From assembly GCF_030036535.1 (NCBI RefSeq), contig NZ_CP080387.1, forward strand, positions 1,860,001-1,924,000: DNA of 64,000 bases, written 5' to 3'. Of the stretch, positions 18,154 through 26,930 are shown piece after piece. Position numbers and translations under genes: made by a program. Source of the stretch: Agrobacterium cucumeris. Lineage in GTDB: Bacteria > Pseudomonadota > Alphaproteobacteria > Rhizobiales > Rhizobiaceae. Under the pieces are notes generated by a model. The model was given only the letters and a program-made list of their open reading frames with translations. It searched no databases and was not told the origin of the DNA. Position 1 is the first letter of the stretch; every line of letters begins with the position of its first letter.

Positions 18154-19538
18154 TTCGTGACTTTCTTCAGATGGTAGGATTTCGGGCGGGTCAGGTTCTG
18201 GAAACCAAGGACGGAAAGCGAACCGCCACGGCCGGTTTCCTTCACACCGGTCCAGCAAAGCGCCGGATCCAGATAATCGGCGCGGTTCATGAACACGGTT
18301 CCGGTCTCGATTTCGCGACCGATCCTCGCGGCCCGTGTCGCATCCTGCGTCCAGAGCGAAGCGGTGAGGCCGTATTTGCTGTCATTCATCAGCGCAATGG
18401 CTTCATCGTCGTTCTTGACCTTCATGATGCCGATGGCGGGACCGAAAGTCTCTTCGGTCATGAATTCCATGGAATGATCGACATTGACGAGGATCTGCGG
18501 CGCGACATAAGCACTCTCGCCATCATCGGCCGGGAAAAGCGTCTGATCGACTAGCGCCTTTGCGCCCTTGGCAACGGCGTCGGCAATCTGCGCCCGCACC
18601 ACCTTGGCAAACCGCTTGTTGGCCATCGGCCCGAGCGTGGTTTCCTGCTCCAGCGGATTGCCGAGCTTGTAGTTCGAAACCCACGCCACCGACTTCTCGA
18701 CGAATTCGTCATAGAGGTTTTCATTGACGTAGATGCGCTCGATACCGCAGCAGCATTGCCCGGAATTATAGGTGCCGCCATCCATCAGCGTATCGACGGC
18801 GGCGTCGAGATCGGCATCCTCCATCACGTAACCGGGGTCCTTGCCGCCGAGTTCAAGCCCGAGGCCGGTGAAGGTGCCGGCAGCGGCGCGTTCGATGGCA
18901 CGGCCGCCTTCCACCGAACCGGTGAAATTGACGAAGTTGAACAGGCCCTCGGAAATCAGCGCCGAGGTCGTGCCATGGTCGAGGAAGACGTTGATGAAGA
19001 CATCGTCAGGCACGCCAGCCTCGACAAAAGCCCGCACCATGCGTTCGCCGACCAGCAACGTCTGCGCCGCATGTTTGATGACCACCGTATTGCCGGCCAT
19101 CAAAGCGGGCGCGACGGTGTTGATCGCCGTCATGTAAGGATAGTTCCACGGCGCGATGACGAAGACCACGCCATGCGCCTCGCGCTCGATGCGACGTTCG
19201 AAATTGCCGCTTTCCTCGATGACGAGCGGCGCCAGCGCATCAGCCGCAATCGACGCGACATAATTGGAGCGCTCGTTGAAGCCCTTGAACTCGCCGCCGT
19301 AACGCACCGGACGGCCCATCATATGCGCCAGTTCCGGCACAACCTCCGCCACCATTTCGTTGAGGCGCGCCACACCCTTCAGAACCAGCTGAACGCGATC
19401 CTCAAGTGGACGTCGAGCCCAGTCTTTCTGCGCCTTGCGCGCTTTCGAAACGGCGGCCCGCGCCGCCTCCAGCGACATCGCCTCCCGCTCGGCATAAACC
19501 GAGCCATCGATGGGCGAGATATTCTGGATCATGGTCAT
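18150..19538 (-). CDS. NAD(P)-dependent aldehyde dehydrogenase
   Basis: 462 residues, slightly shorter than the usual 480-500. The family features are complete: IAPWNYPYMTAINTVAPALMAGN, the NAD-binding FTGSVEGGRAI, the catalytic Glu in LGLELGGKDPGYV, and the catalytic Cys in YNSGQCCCGIERIYV (three Cys in a row, the first being the nucleophile by alignment logic). EETFGPAIGIM closes the domain. It starts at ATG 19536-19538, with a second in-frame ATG at 19532. It lies 18 bases after the glutamine-synthetase-like gene and overlaps the iron alcohol dehydrogenase. This resembles PuuC-type enzymes acting on gamma-glutamyl aldehydes. Confidence 0.93.
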   Translation of the reverse strand: MTMIQNISPIDGSVYAEREAMSLEAARAAVSKARKAQKDWARRPLEDRVQLVLKGVARLNEMVAEVVPELAHMMGRPVRYGGEFKGFNERSNYVASIAADALAPLVIEESGNFERRIEREAHGVVFVIAPWNYPYMTAINTVAPALMAGNTVVIKHAAQTLLVGERMVRAFVEAGVPDDVFINVFLDHGTTSALISEGLFNFVNFTGSVEGGRAIERAAAGTFTGLGLELGGKDPGYVMEDADLDAAVDTLMDGGTYNSGQCCCGIERIYVNENLYDEFVEKSVAWVSNYKLGNPLEQETTLGPMANKRFAKVVRAQIADAVAKGAKALVDQTLFPADDGESAYVAPQILVNVDHSMEFMTEETFGPAIGIMKVKNDDEAIALMNDSKYGLTASLWTQDATRAARIGREIETGTVFMNRADYLDPALCWTGVKETGRGGSLSVLGFQNLTRPKSYHLKKVTK

Positions 19539-19556
19539 GATGTTTTCCCGTAATGA

Positions 19557-20924
19557 TTAGGCTCGTTCGAAACCGCGCGCCACTTCCCAGTCGGTCACGC
19601 GGCGGTCGTATTCTTCCTGTTCCCACCGTCCGGCATGGACGTAATGATCGATCACATCGTCGCCGAAGGCGTTGCGCAGCATTTTCGATCCGTCCAGAAA
19701 GGCAGTGGCGTCACGCAGGGTCTTGGGTATCTCGCGCACGTCCTTGCCGCCATAGGCGTCACCGACAAAAGCGGGCTCAAGTTCAAGTTTATTTTCGATG
19801 CCGTCAATGCCCGCTGCAAGAAGAGCAGCCATCGCGAGATAGGGATTGAGATCGGATCCGCCGACGCGGCATTCGATGCGGATGCCCTTCGTGCCCTCGC
19901 CGCACAGGCGATATCCGGCCGTGCGATTGTCGAGGCTCCAGATCGCCTTGGTCGGCGCAAACGTGCCGGCCATGAACCGCTTGTAGGAATTGATATAGGG
20001 CGCCAGAAAATAGGTTATTTCGCTGGCATGAGCCAGAAGCCCGGCAACATAATGCCGCATCAGCTCCGACATGCCATGCTTGGCATCCTTGTCAAGGAAG
20101 GCCGGCGTCTTGCCATCGAGGCTCCACAGCGACTGGTGAATATGCGAGGAACTGCCGGCGGCATTGTAGTTCCACTTGGCAAGGAACGTCACCGCCTTGC
20201 CCTTGGACCAGGCGATCTCCTTGGTGGCGTTCTTGATGATGGCGTGCCGGTCGGCCATGGTCAGCGCTTCGGCATAACGCACGTTGATTTCCGCCTGGCC
20301 GGGAGACGCCTCGCCCTTGGAGTTTTCAACCGGAATGCCAGCGCCCTGCAGGCCCTTGCGCAGCGCCCGCATCACGTCCTCTTCCTTGGTGGTCTGGAAG
20401 ATATGGTAATCCTCGTTGTAACCACTGGCGAGATTCAGCCCCTTGTAGCCGCTGGCGCGCGCCGCATCGAAGGTCTGGTCGAACAGGAAAAATTCCAGCT
20501 CGGTCGCCATGAAGGCTTTCAGCCCCATGGCCTCCAGCCGCGCCACCTGCTTTTTCAGCAGCGCACGCGGCGAATGCGGCACTTCTTCATGGGTGTGATG
20601 GTCAAGCACATCGCACAGCACCAGCGCCGTGCCTTCCAGCCACGGCACGCGCCGCAGCGTCGAAAGATCGGGTTTCAGCACATAATCGCCATAACCCTTT
20701 TCCCAGCTGGAGGATTTATAGCCGGGAACGGTCTCCATCTCCATGTCGGTGGCAAGCACGTAATTGCAGCTATGGGTTTCCTCAAAGGCGCTTTCAACGA
20801 AGAATTCGGCCTGAAATCTCTTGCCCATCAGACGCCCCTGCATGTCGACAAGGCAGGCCAGAACCGTGTCGATGCGCCCCTCGGCGACATCCATCTTAAG
20901 CGCGTCGAATGTGTAGCTCGTCAT
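19557..20924 (-). CDS. Glutamine-synthetase-family gamma-glutamyl-amine ligase (PuuA/GlnT-like)
   Basis: 455 residues. It has the GS fold: a short N-terminal beta-grasp domain (CLVDMQGRLMGKRFQAEFF), then the catalytic domain with metal ligands in MATELEFFLFD, the EASPGQAEIN loop, SSSHIHQSLWSLDG, and YKRFMAGTFAPTKAIWSLDNR with GIRIECRVGGSDLNPYLA. The adenylylation Tyr loop of GlnA is not evident. This fits ligases that join glutamate to an amine (gamma-glutamylputrescine, gamma-glutamylethanolamide or isopropylamide) rather than ammonia. Neighbours (permease, alcohol and aldehyde dehydrogenases, hydrolase) support a catabolic role in which gamma-glutamylation traps and protects the amine. The amine itself is not determined. 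Start ATG 20922-20924. Confidence 0.9.
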   Translation of the reverse strand: MTSYTFDALKMDVAEGRIDTVLACLVDMQGRLMGKRFQAEFFVESAFEETHSCNYVLATDMEMETVPGYKSSSWEKGYGDYVLKPDLSTLRRVPWLEGTALVLCDVLDHHTHEEVPHSPRALLKKQVARLEAMGLKAFMATELEFFLFDQTFDAARASGYKGLNLASGYNEDYHIFQTTKEEDVMRALRKGLQGAGIPVENSKGEASPGQAEINVRYAEALTMADRHAIIKNATKEIAWSKGKAVTFLAKWNYNAAGSSSHIHQSLWSLDGKTPAFLDKDAKHGMSELMRHYVAGLLAHASEITYFLAPYINSYKRFMAGTFAPTKAIWSLDNRTAGYRLCGEGTKGIRIECRVGGSDLNPYLAMAALLAAGIDGIENKLELEPAFVGDAYGGKDVREIPKTLRDATAFLDGSKMLRNAFGDDVIDHYVHAGRWEQEEYDRRVTDWEVARGFERA

Positions 20925-20987
20925 TTTGTCCGTTCCCTTTATTGTCCTGGCCGGGCGGCCGGATACGGCCGCCCGTTTGTTTGGGCA

Positions 20988-22502
20988 TCAGGCCTTTGCA
21001 GCCGCCGCTGCCATAGCAGCCTGCTTGTGCTCCAGCGCAAATTCCTCTTCCGGCGACAGGATGAGGCGATGGCGTCCGACAAAGGCGAAATAGGCGATCG
21101 CCACGGCAAACCAGACCGCTACCCACAGCACGCCCTTGCTGAAGTTGGGATCCTGGATCTGATAAAGCAGCGTGACGATGGCGATGATGATCGTCAGCAC
21201 CGCACCCGGAATGCCGAAGGGCGAACGGAACGGCCGCTCGATATGCGGCAGGTTCCTGCGGAGCAGAATGAAGGAAATCGCCTGCAGGATATAGGAGAAC
21301 ATCGCACCGAAAACGGCCATGTTCAAAAGCACGCTGCCGATGATGCTGCCGCCCTGTTCCGCGCCCAGCGAGAACCAGATGACCAGCATGACCGCCAGAC
21401 CGACAAGCGCACCGGCGATGTTGGCCACAAAAGGCGTGCGGTATTTCGGATGGGTAATCGACAGTACGGTCGGGAAATAGCCCGCACGCGACAGCGAATA
21501 GATCTGCCGACCCTGCGCATAGAGGATCGTATGGAAGCTGGCGATCAGGCCGGTGAGCGCCACGAGACCGAGCAGCACCACGCCGCCATCACCGTAAATC
21601 GCCTTGAAGCCATCCAGCAGCGGTTCGAGCGAAGAACCGAGATGGAAGGCGCCAACACCCGGCAGCGACGGGTTGAGCAGCACGATCATGAAGGCCGAAA
21701 CCATCAGTGTGATGACACCGAGAATGATGCCCTTCGGCATATCGCGTTTCGGATCGACCGATTCTTCCGCCGCCAGCGGCAGCTGTTCAATGGCAAGGAA
21801 CAGCCAGACCGCAAAAGGCAGCGTGGCGAGAACGCCTGAAAAACCGAAGGGGAAGAATGAACCGCCACCCTCCGGCAGTTCCACGGCCTTGCCGTCGGGA
21901 CCGACGCCGATATTCAGCGCGAAACGCGAGAAATCCATGTTCGGAATGGCGCTGATCCAGAAGAACACCAGAACACCAAGCGAAATCAGCGTGATGACCA
22001 ATGTCACCTTGAAGGAAAGCTCCAGCCCGAAAACGTTGAGCGCAAGGAAGATCACATAAAAACCTATCCACACAAATGGTGAATAGGCCGGATCGAGCCC
22101 CAGAATGGAATTTATATAGGCCGTGATGAAGGTGACGATGACCGCCGGCGTCAGCACATATTCGACATTCTCGCAAAGTCCGGTGACGAAGCCGCCCCAG
22201 GGACCCATCGCGGTGCGGGCGAAGGAATAGGCCGCACCCGTATGCGGCAAGGCCGGGCTCATTTCCGCGATCGAAAATGTCAGCCCGAGATACATGATGG
22301 CGATGATGATGCCCGCCACCAGCATGCCGCCCCAGCCGCCGGTGGAAAAGCCGAAATTCCATCCGGAAAAATGCCCGGAAATAACCGCCCCGACGCCGAG
22401 CGCCCAGAGCGACCAGACGCCCGCATAACGGGAAAGTCCGCGTTTTTCGAAATAGGATGCATCAGCCTTCTTATAGCTGACGCCTGACGATGAACTGTCC
22501 AT
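20988..22502 (-). CDS. APC-family permease, ethanolamine-permease-like
   Basis: 504 residues with 12 predicted helices. The N-terminal blocks ALGVGAVISGHFSGWNFGF, GGWGGMLVAG, LPHTGAAYSFARTAMGPWGG and ENVEYVLTPAVIV are those I associate with ethanolamine permeases (the 2A0305 type of the APC superfamily) rather than with general amino acid or putrescine permeases. The C-terminal tail is Ala-rich and cytoplasmic. Start ATG 22500-22502 is preferred; the frame to 22532 adds a poor leader. It lies 63 bases upstream of the ligase gene on the same strand. It is the strongest pointer to an amino alcohol as the substrate of this cluster. Relatives for other amines exist, so the substrate is inferred. 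Confidence 0.88.
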   Translation of the reverse strand: MDSSSSGVSYKKADASYFEKRGLSRYAGVWSLWALGVGAVISGHFSGWNFGFSTGGWGGMLVAGIIIAIMYLGLTFSIAEMSPALPHTGAAYSFARTAMGPWGGFVTGLCENVEYVLTPAVIVTFITAYINSILGLDPAYSPFVWIGFYVIFLALNVFGLELSFKVTLVITLISLGVLVFFWISAIPNMDFSRFALNIGVGPDGKAVELPEGGGSFFPFGFSGVLATLPFAVWLFLAIEQLPLAAEESVDPKRDMPKGIILGVITLMVSAFMIVLLNPSLPGVGAFHLGSSLEPLLDGFKAIYGDGGVVLLGLVALTGLIASFHTILYAQGRQIYSLSRAGYFPTVLSITHPKYRTPFVANIAGALVGLAVMLVIWFSLGAEQGGSIIGSVLLNMAVFGAMFSYILQAISFILLRRNLPHIERPFRSPFGIPGAVLTIIIAIVTLLYQIQDPNFSKGVLWVAVWFAVAIAYFAFVGRHRLILSPEEEFALEHKQAAMAAAAAKA

Positions 22503-22715
22503 GCCCTTCTCTCCTGAATAAGAAAAAAACAAGCCAGTCAGCCGTTATTGGCCGATTGTGCCCCAGTTTTCAGCACCTGCGGAAGGTTTCCGCGCTGTGC
22601 CGCACGCACTTGCTGTTCCCTTGCCGCTTCATGCCTTTCCGGCTTTCCTTGAATGTCGGCAGTCTCGTTTGGTGGCCGGCCCCGGTGTTTTCACCATTGG
22701 CCAGCCCTTGCTCCC

Positions 22716-23489
22716 TCACTCATCGATTGATGAGAGCGCCTTCCCCATAAGCTCGTGGAGGAACCCGGCAATTGCCGCCTGCTCCCCTTCATTGGTGACA
22801 AGATCGTTGCGGATCTCGATCATGACGTTCAAAAGCCCGTCCGGCAGCGCATGCAGCCTCAGCGTATGCGTCACGCCATCTTCCGGGCCGTAGGGATCGT
22901 TACGTTTGACCGTGAGCGCCGACCTCTCGGCGCCCGCCAGCATCGCATCAGCCAGACGGCTGTCGCTATCATGCAGGATGCCGATCTGAACGGCGCGAAA
23001 CTGGCCGTGATAGACCGGCGTGAAACTGTGGATCGTCACCACGACCACCCTGCGCCCGGAGGCCTGCCGCTCGGCGATGATCTCGCTGACGCGGTCGTGA
23101 AATGGGACATAGAGCGCAGAAGTGCGGGCAAATCGCTCCACTTCGGAAAGATCGAGATTGCCGGGAATATCATAAATCTCGCTTTTCACCGGCATGGCGG
23201 AAGGCGATTCGGGTGGCCGGTTGCAATCATAGACCAGACGCGAAAACCGTTGATGGACGAGCGTGGCGTCAAGGCTCTGCGAAAGCAGCCGCGCCACGGC
23301 AAGGGCACCTGGATCCCAGGCCGCATGGCTCGAGAGAACCTCCGGCGAAAGACCAAGCGTACCGTATTTTTCAGGGATGGTGGCGGAAGCGTGTTCGCAG
23401 ACGAGAAGGACGTCGCCCTTTCCCGCAGCGTTCTCGACGCCAACCGCCTGTCCTTCCATTTCTGTGAAAAACCGTGAACGCACCGTCAT
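22716..23489 (-). CDS. N-formylglutamate amidohydrolase family protein
   Basis: 257 residues. Classical members (HutG type) hydrolyse N-formylglutamate to formate and glutamate with a metal ion. The metal and catalytic residues appear as VLLVCEHASATIP, DPGALAVARLL, RLVYDCNRPP and VVTIHSFTPVYHG, with an ND-type end in MIEIRNDL. The start ATG 23487-23489 has GGGTGGGG upstream. The gene is first in a minus-strand series with the permease, ligase and two dehydrogenases (213-base gap to the permease), and no other hut genes are present. That suggests it hydrolyses a gamma-glutamyl or other N-acyl glutamate in this pathway, taking the place of PuuD. This is inference from context. Confidence 0.87.
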   Translation of the reverse strand: MTVRSRFFTEMEGQAVGVENAAGKGDVLLVCEHASATIPEKYGTLGLSPEVLSSHAAWDPGALAVARLLSQSLDATLVHQRFSRLVYDCNRPPESPSAMPVKSEIYDIPGNLDLSEVERFARTSALYVPFHDRVSEIIAERQASGRRVVVVTIHSFTPVYHGQFRAVQIGILHDSDSRLADAMLAGAERSALTVKRNDPYGPEDGVTHTLRLHALPDGLLNVMIEIRNDLVTNEGEQAAIAGFLHELMGKALSSIDE

Positions 23490-23667
23490 GCACGAACCCC
23501 ACCCGGAAACCCGCTGTTCCGTCAACGACGAAAAGAATTCTTCACATTATTGCCAGTGTCAAATGGAATTTTGAAATTTTCTCTTCATTTTTCCCATTGA
23601 CTCGATCGCCGACACAGATGTTTATTTTAGTGGAAGTACCGGCAGAAAGACCGGAAGGGGGAAAGAT
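23490..23667. promoter_or_regulatory. Divergent control region between hydrolase and rpiR genes
   Basis: This 178-base, locally A/T-rich gap separates the start of the minus-strand catabolic series from the RpiR gene. It holds an imperfect palindrome GAATTTTGAAATTTTC at 23566-23581, a possible RpiR-type site. Evidence is position only. Confidence 0.45.
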
Positions 23668-24546
23668 TTGCGCAGCACGACGGCGACCGTGTCGGATGTC
23701 ATCCATGCCCATTACGATGCGCTGACCCGTTCGGAAAAACGGCTGGCAGAAAGCCTGCTCGGCAACTATCCCGTCTCCGGCCTCGGCAGCATCACCACCA
23801 TCGCTGAAAATGCCGGCGTTTCGACGCCGACGGTGGCGCGCATGGTGCAGAAGCTTGGCTACAAGGGTTATCCGGAATTTCAGGCGCATCTGCACCAGGA
23901 GCTTGAAGCGACAATCTCCGGCCCGGTTGCCAAACACGACCGCTGGGCCACCAATGCGCCGGGGCTGCATATCCTCAACCGCTTTGCCGATGCCATCACC
24001 GGCAATCTGCGCGACACGTTGAGCGATCTGGACACCGCCGTCTTCGACAATGCCGCGGCCCTGCTTTCCGACCGCAAACGCAGCATCTATTTCGTCGGCG
24101 GCCGCATCACCGGCGCCATTGCCGAATATTTCTTCACCCATATGCAGGTGATCCGGCCGAAAACGACGCTGATGTCATCAAATTCCAGCGCCTGGCCGCA
24201 ATATATGCTGAATATGAGCGCCGGCGACGTGCTGGTGATTTTCGACATCCGCCGTTACGAACACGATATGACGACGCTCGCCGAAGTCGCGAAAGCAAAC
24301 GGCGTGCAGATCATTCTCTTCACCGATCAATGGACATCGCCGGTGGCGCGCCACGCGCTGCACACCTTTCGTGTGAAGATCGAGGCGCCCTCGGCCTGGG
24401 ATTCCTCGGTCGTCACATTATTCGTGGTCGAAGCGCTGATCGAAGCGGTGCAAAGCGGCACCTGGGATGAAACCAAGCAGCGCATGAACGCGCTGGAGGG
24501 CCTGTTCGAGCAGACGCGGCTGTTTCGCCGACCGGACAGAACATGA
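23668..24546 (+). CDS. MurR/RpiR-family transcriptional regulator
   Basis: 292 residues. The N-terminal RpiR helix-turn-helix (about 5-80) reads LTRSEKRLAESLL, ITTIAENAGVSTPTVARMVQ, KLGYKGYPEFQAHLHQE. The C-terminal SIS domain (about 130-265) reads RSIYFVGGRITGAIAEYF, GDVLVIFDIRRYEHD, and VQIILFTDQWTSP. The start is TTG 23668-23670 behind GGAAGGGGGAAAGA, a strong ribosome site. It is divergent from the amidohydrolase-led catabolic series and upstream of the ABC uptake operon on its own strand, so either could be its target. SIS domains of RpiR proteins usually bind phosphosugars, but rhizobial members also control amine, purine and inositol use. Confidence 0.9.
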   Translation: MRSTTATVSDVIHAHYDALTRSEKRLAESLLGNYPVSGLGSITTIAENAGVSTPTVARMVQKLGYKGYPEFQAHLHQELEATISGPVAKHDRWATNAPGLHILNRFADAITGNLRDTLSDLDTAVFDNAAALLSDRKRSIYFVGGRITGAIAEYFFTHMQVIRPKTTLMSSNSSAWPQYMLNMSAGDVLVIFDIRRYEHDMTTLAEVAKANGVQIILFTDQWTSPVARHALHTFRVKIEAPSAWDSSVVTLFVVEALIEAVQSGTWDETKQRMNALEGLFEQTRLFRRPDRT

Positions 24547-24836
24547 GAAATTATATAGCCGGCAACTTGCTTGACGAGAATGCTGCGCGCTGATTGGATA
24601 CCTGTGATCGCTACCAGCACGAAAAACAGGGTACATAACCAAGCTGGGGAACAGATCTGGCCAATAGGATGATGAGGGGATTATCCCGCAATTGCAGGCA
24701 AAAAGCCTGACGATGGCGGAAAATGGGCGTAAAGTGGCGGAATCCGGATAAATAAATTGTAATCCAGCCGTCACATTAGCTTCATCTAGAATCCGTATCA
24801 GCGTCCGCAATATGAGAACACGAAGAGGAGAAAAAA

Positions 24837-25943
24837 GTGATCTCTCACTGCCGCCGACTGCTTGCTACGACCACTGCACTGGTCATCGCCTCCACCGCGA
24901 TCGCCGCCGCTGAACCGAGCGCCGAACTGATCGCTGCCGCCAAGAAGGAAGGCATGTTGACAACCGTTGCGCTGCCGCACGACTGGTGCGGTTACGGCGA
25001 CGTCGTCGCCGCCTTCAAGGCGAAGTACCCGGAAATCACCGTCAACGAACTGAACCCCGACGCCGGCTCCGCCGACGAAGTGGAAGCAATCAAGGCAAAC
25101 AAGGACAACAAGGGCCCGCAGGCTCCTGACGTCGTCGACGTCGGCCTTGCTTTCGGCCCGCAGATGAAGGCCGAAGGCCTGCTGCAGCCCTACAAGGTCT
25201 CCACCTGGGACGAAATTCCTGACAACGTCAAGGATGCCGACGGTTACTGGTACGGCGACTATTACGGCGTCATGTCGATGTTCGTGAACAAGGACCTCGT
25301 CACCAACTCTCCCAAGGACTGGGCTGACCTGCTGAAGCCGGAATATTCCGGTCAGGTAGCACTCGCAGGCGATCCGCGCGCTTCCAACCAGGCAATCCTT
25401 GGCGTTCTCGCCGCTGGTCTTTCCACCGGTGCGAAATCCGGCAAGGAAGCCGGTGAAGCCGGCCTGAAGTACTTCGCCGACCTCAACAAGGCCGGTAACT
25501 TCCTGCCGGTTATCGGCAAGGCCGGCACGCTGGCACAGGGCGCAACTCCGATCATCATCGCCTGGGACTATAACGCCCTGTCCTGGAAGAAGACGCTGAA
25601 CGACAACCCGCCGACAGAAGTCGTCGTCCCTGAGAAGGGCGTTCTGGCCGGCGTTTACGTTCAGGGCATCTCCGCTTACGCGCCGCATCCGAACGCCGCC
25701 AAGCTGTGGATGGAACACCTCTATTCCGACGACGGTCAGCTCGGCTGGCTGAAGGGCTATTGCCACCCGATCCGCTTCAACGCCATGGTCAAGGCTGGCA
25801 AGGTTCCGCAGGAACTGATCGACAGCCTGCCGCCGGCAGCAGCCTATGAAAAGGCGATCTTCCCGACGCTCGAGGAAGTTGACGCCAACAAGGCGGCCGT
25901 TACGGCCGGCTGGGACAGCGTCGTCGGCGCAAACGTGAAGTAA
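24837..25943 (+). CDS. ABC transporter substrate-binding protein (iron/polyamine/phosphonate class)
   Basis: 368 residues, GTG start behind AGAGGAG. A signal peptide (residues 1 to about 24, ending AIAAA) exports it to the periplasm. The mature part is a class-II binding protein (SBP_bac_8/ThiB-like): DVVDVGLAFGPQM, GYWYGDYYGVMSMFVNKDLV, PKDWADLLKPEYSGQVAL, PIIIAWDYN, GISAYAPHPNAAKLWMEHL. Such proteins bind Fe(III), thiamine, aminoethylphosphonate, putrescine or small organic acids. The Tyr pair typical of ferric binding is not obvious. It heads an operon with two permeases, an ATPase and a zinc dehydrogenase. A strong stem-loop follows at 25956. The ligand is not known. Confidence 0.88.
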   Translation: MISHCRRLLATTTALVIASTAIAAAEPSAELIAAAKKEGMLTTVALPHDWCGYGDVVAAFKAKYPEITVNELNPDAGSADEVEAIKANKDNKGPQAPDVVDVGLAFGPQMKAEGLLQPYKVSTWDEIPDNVKDADGYWYGDYYGVMSMFVNKDLVTNSPKDWADLLKPEYSGQVALAGDPRASNQAILGVLAAGLSTGAKSGKEAGEAGLKYFADLNKAGNFLPVIGKAGTLAQGATPIIIAWDYNALSWKKTLNDNPPTEVVVPEKGVLAGVYVQGISAYAPHPNAAKLWMEHLYSDDGQLGWLKGYCHPIRFNAMVKAGKVPQELIDSLPPAAAYEKAIFPTLEEVDANKAAVTAGWDSVVGANVK

Positions 25944-25955
25944 TTGTTGAAAACG

Positions 25956-25983
25956 CACCCCGGCTGATCAAAAAGCCGGGGTG
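25956..25983 (+). terminator. Stem-loop between binding-protein and permease genes
   Basis: CACCCCGGCT and AGCCGGGGTG form a 10-bp perfect stem with an 8-nt loop and TTTCTCT after it. It is placed directly behind the binding-protein gene, where such hairpins commonly act as partial terminators or 3' stabilisers that keep the binding protein in excess over the permeases. Confidence 0.7.
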
Positions 25984-26045
25984 TTTCTCTAATAATAAAG
26001 ACCTTAATAGACAGACCGTTCGAAAACGGCGTTTGGGGACAAGGC

Positions 26046-26930
26046 ATGCCATCAACCAACACCGGCGGACCATCCGACGCGGGCAGAAAGTTGCCGCTGC
26101 ACTGGATAGGCGTCGTACCTTTTGCCGTCTTTGTTCTGCTCTTCCTGATCCTGCCGACGATGAAGATCGTCATCGGCGCGTTTCAGCATGCCGATGGCAG
26201 CTTCACGCTGGAAAACATCGCCGGGCTTTTCACCCCGTCCATTCTTTCGGCCTACTGGATTTCGATCAAGATCAGCCTCGCTTCGGCGGCTCTCGGCTGC
26301 CTGATCGGTTTTGCCGTGGCCGCCGCCGTGGTGCTGGGCGGTCTGCCGCAGCGCATTCGCGGGCCGCTTCTGACCTTCTCGGGCGTCGCCTCGCAATTTG
26401 CCGGCGTGCCGCTCGCCTTCGCCTTCATCGCCACGCTTGGCCCTGTCGGCTTGCTCACCGTCTTCCTGAAGACGCAGATCGGCATTGATCTTCGGCTCCT
26501 CGGCTTCAACATCCTGTCCTTCTGGGGCCTCACGGTCACCTATCTGTTCTTCCAGATACCGCTGATGATCCTCATCATCACGCCGGCACTGGACGGTCTG
26601 AAGCGCGAATGGCGCGAGGCTGCGGAAATTCTCGGCGCAACCGGCCTGCAATATTGGCGCATGGTGGCCTTCCCCATCCTGCTGCCATCGCTGCTCGGCA
26701 CCATGTCGCTTCTGTTTGCCAATGCCTTTGGCGCTGTGGCAACCGCAATCGCGCTCACTGGCTCCTCGCTCAACATCGTACCGATCCTGCTCTTCGCGCA
26801 GATCCGCGGCGACGTTCTCGGCAATCCGCATCTTGGTTACGCACTCGCCTTCGGCATGATCGTCGTCACCGGCATCGCCAATGCGCTGTATATCTGGCTG
26901 CGTGCCCGCAGCGAAAGGTGGCTGAAATGA
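26046..26930 (+). CDS. ABC transporter inner-membrane permease, first subunit
   Basis: 294 residues with six hydrophobic helices. The BPD_transp_1 EAA loop is seen as EWREAAEILGATGLQYWRMVAFPILLPSL (contact to the ATPase), about residues 190-218. Start ATG 26046 follows GGGGACAAGGC. Its stop overlaps the start of the second permease (ATGA at 26927-26930). The two form a heterodimeric channel with the ATPase encoded next. It belongs to the PotB/ThiP-half-type permeases used by iron, polyamine and phosphonate importers. Confidence 0.9.
   Translation: MPSTNTGGPSDAGRKLPLHWIGVVPFAVFVLLFLILPTMKIVIGAFQHADGSFTLENIAGLFTPSILSAYWISIKISLASAALGCLIGFAVAAAVVLGGLPQRIRGPLLTFSGVASQFAGVPLAFAFIATLGPVGLLTVFLKTQIGIDLRLLGFNILSFWGLTVTYLFFQIPLMILIITPALDGLKREWREAAEILGATGLQYWRMVAFPILLPSLLGTMSLLFANAFGAVATAIALTGSSLNIVPILLFAQIRGDVLGNPHLGYALAFGMIVVTGIANALYIWLRARSERWLK

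Noticed and set aside
17509..18177. 222-codon frame opposite the iron alcohol dehydrogenase gene
   Set aside because: Antisense shadow of a gene with intact family motifs.
19635..21839. 734-codon open frame antisense to the ligase and permease genes
   Set aside because: It spans two real genes in reverse, with shadow-type composition and no family signature.
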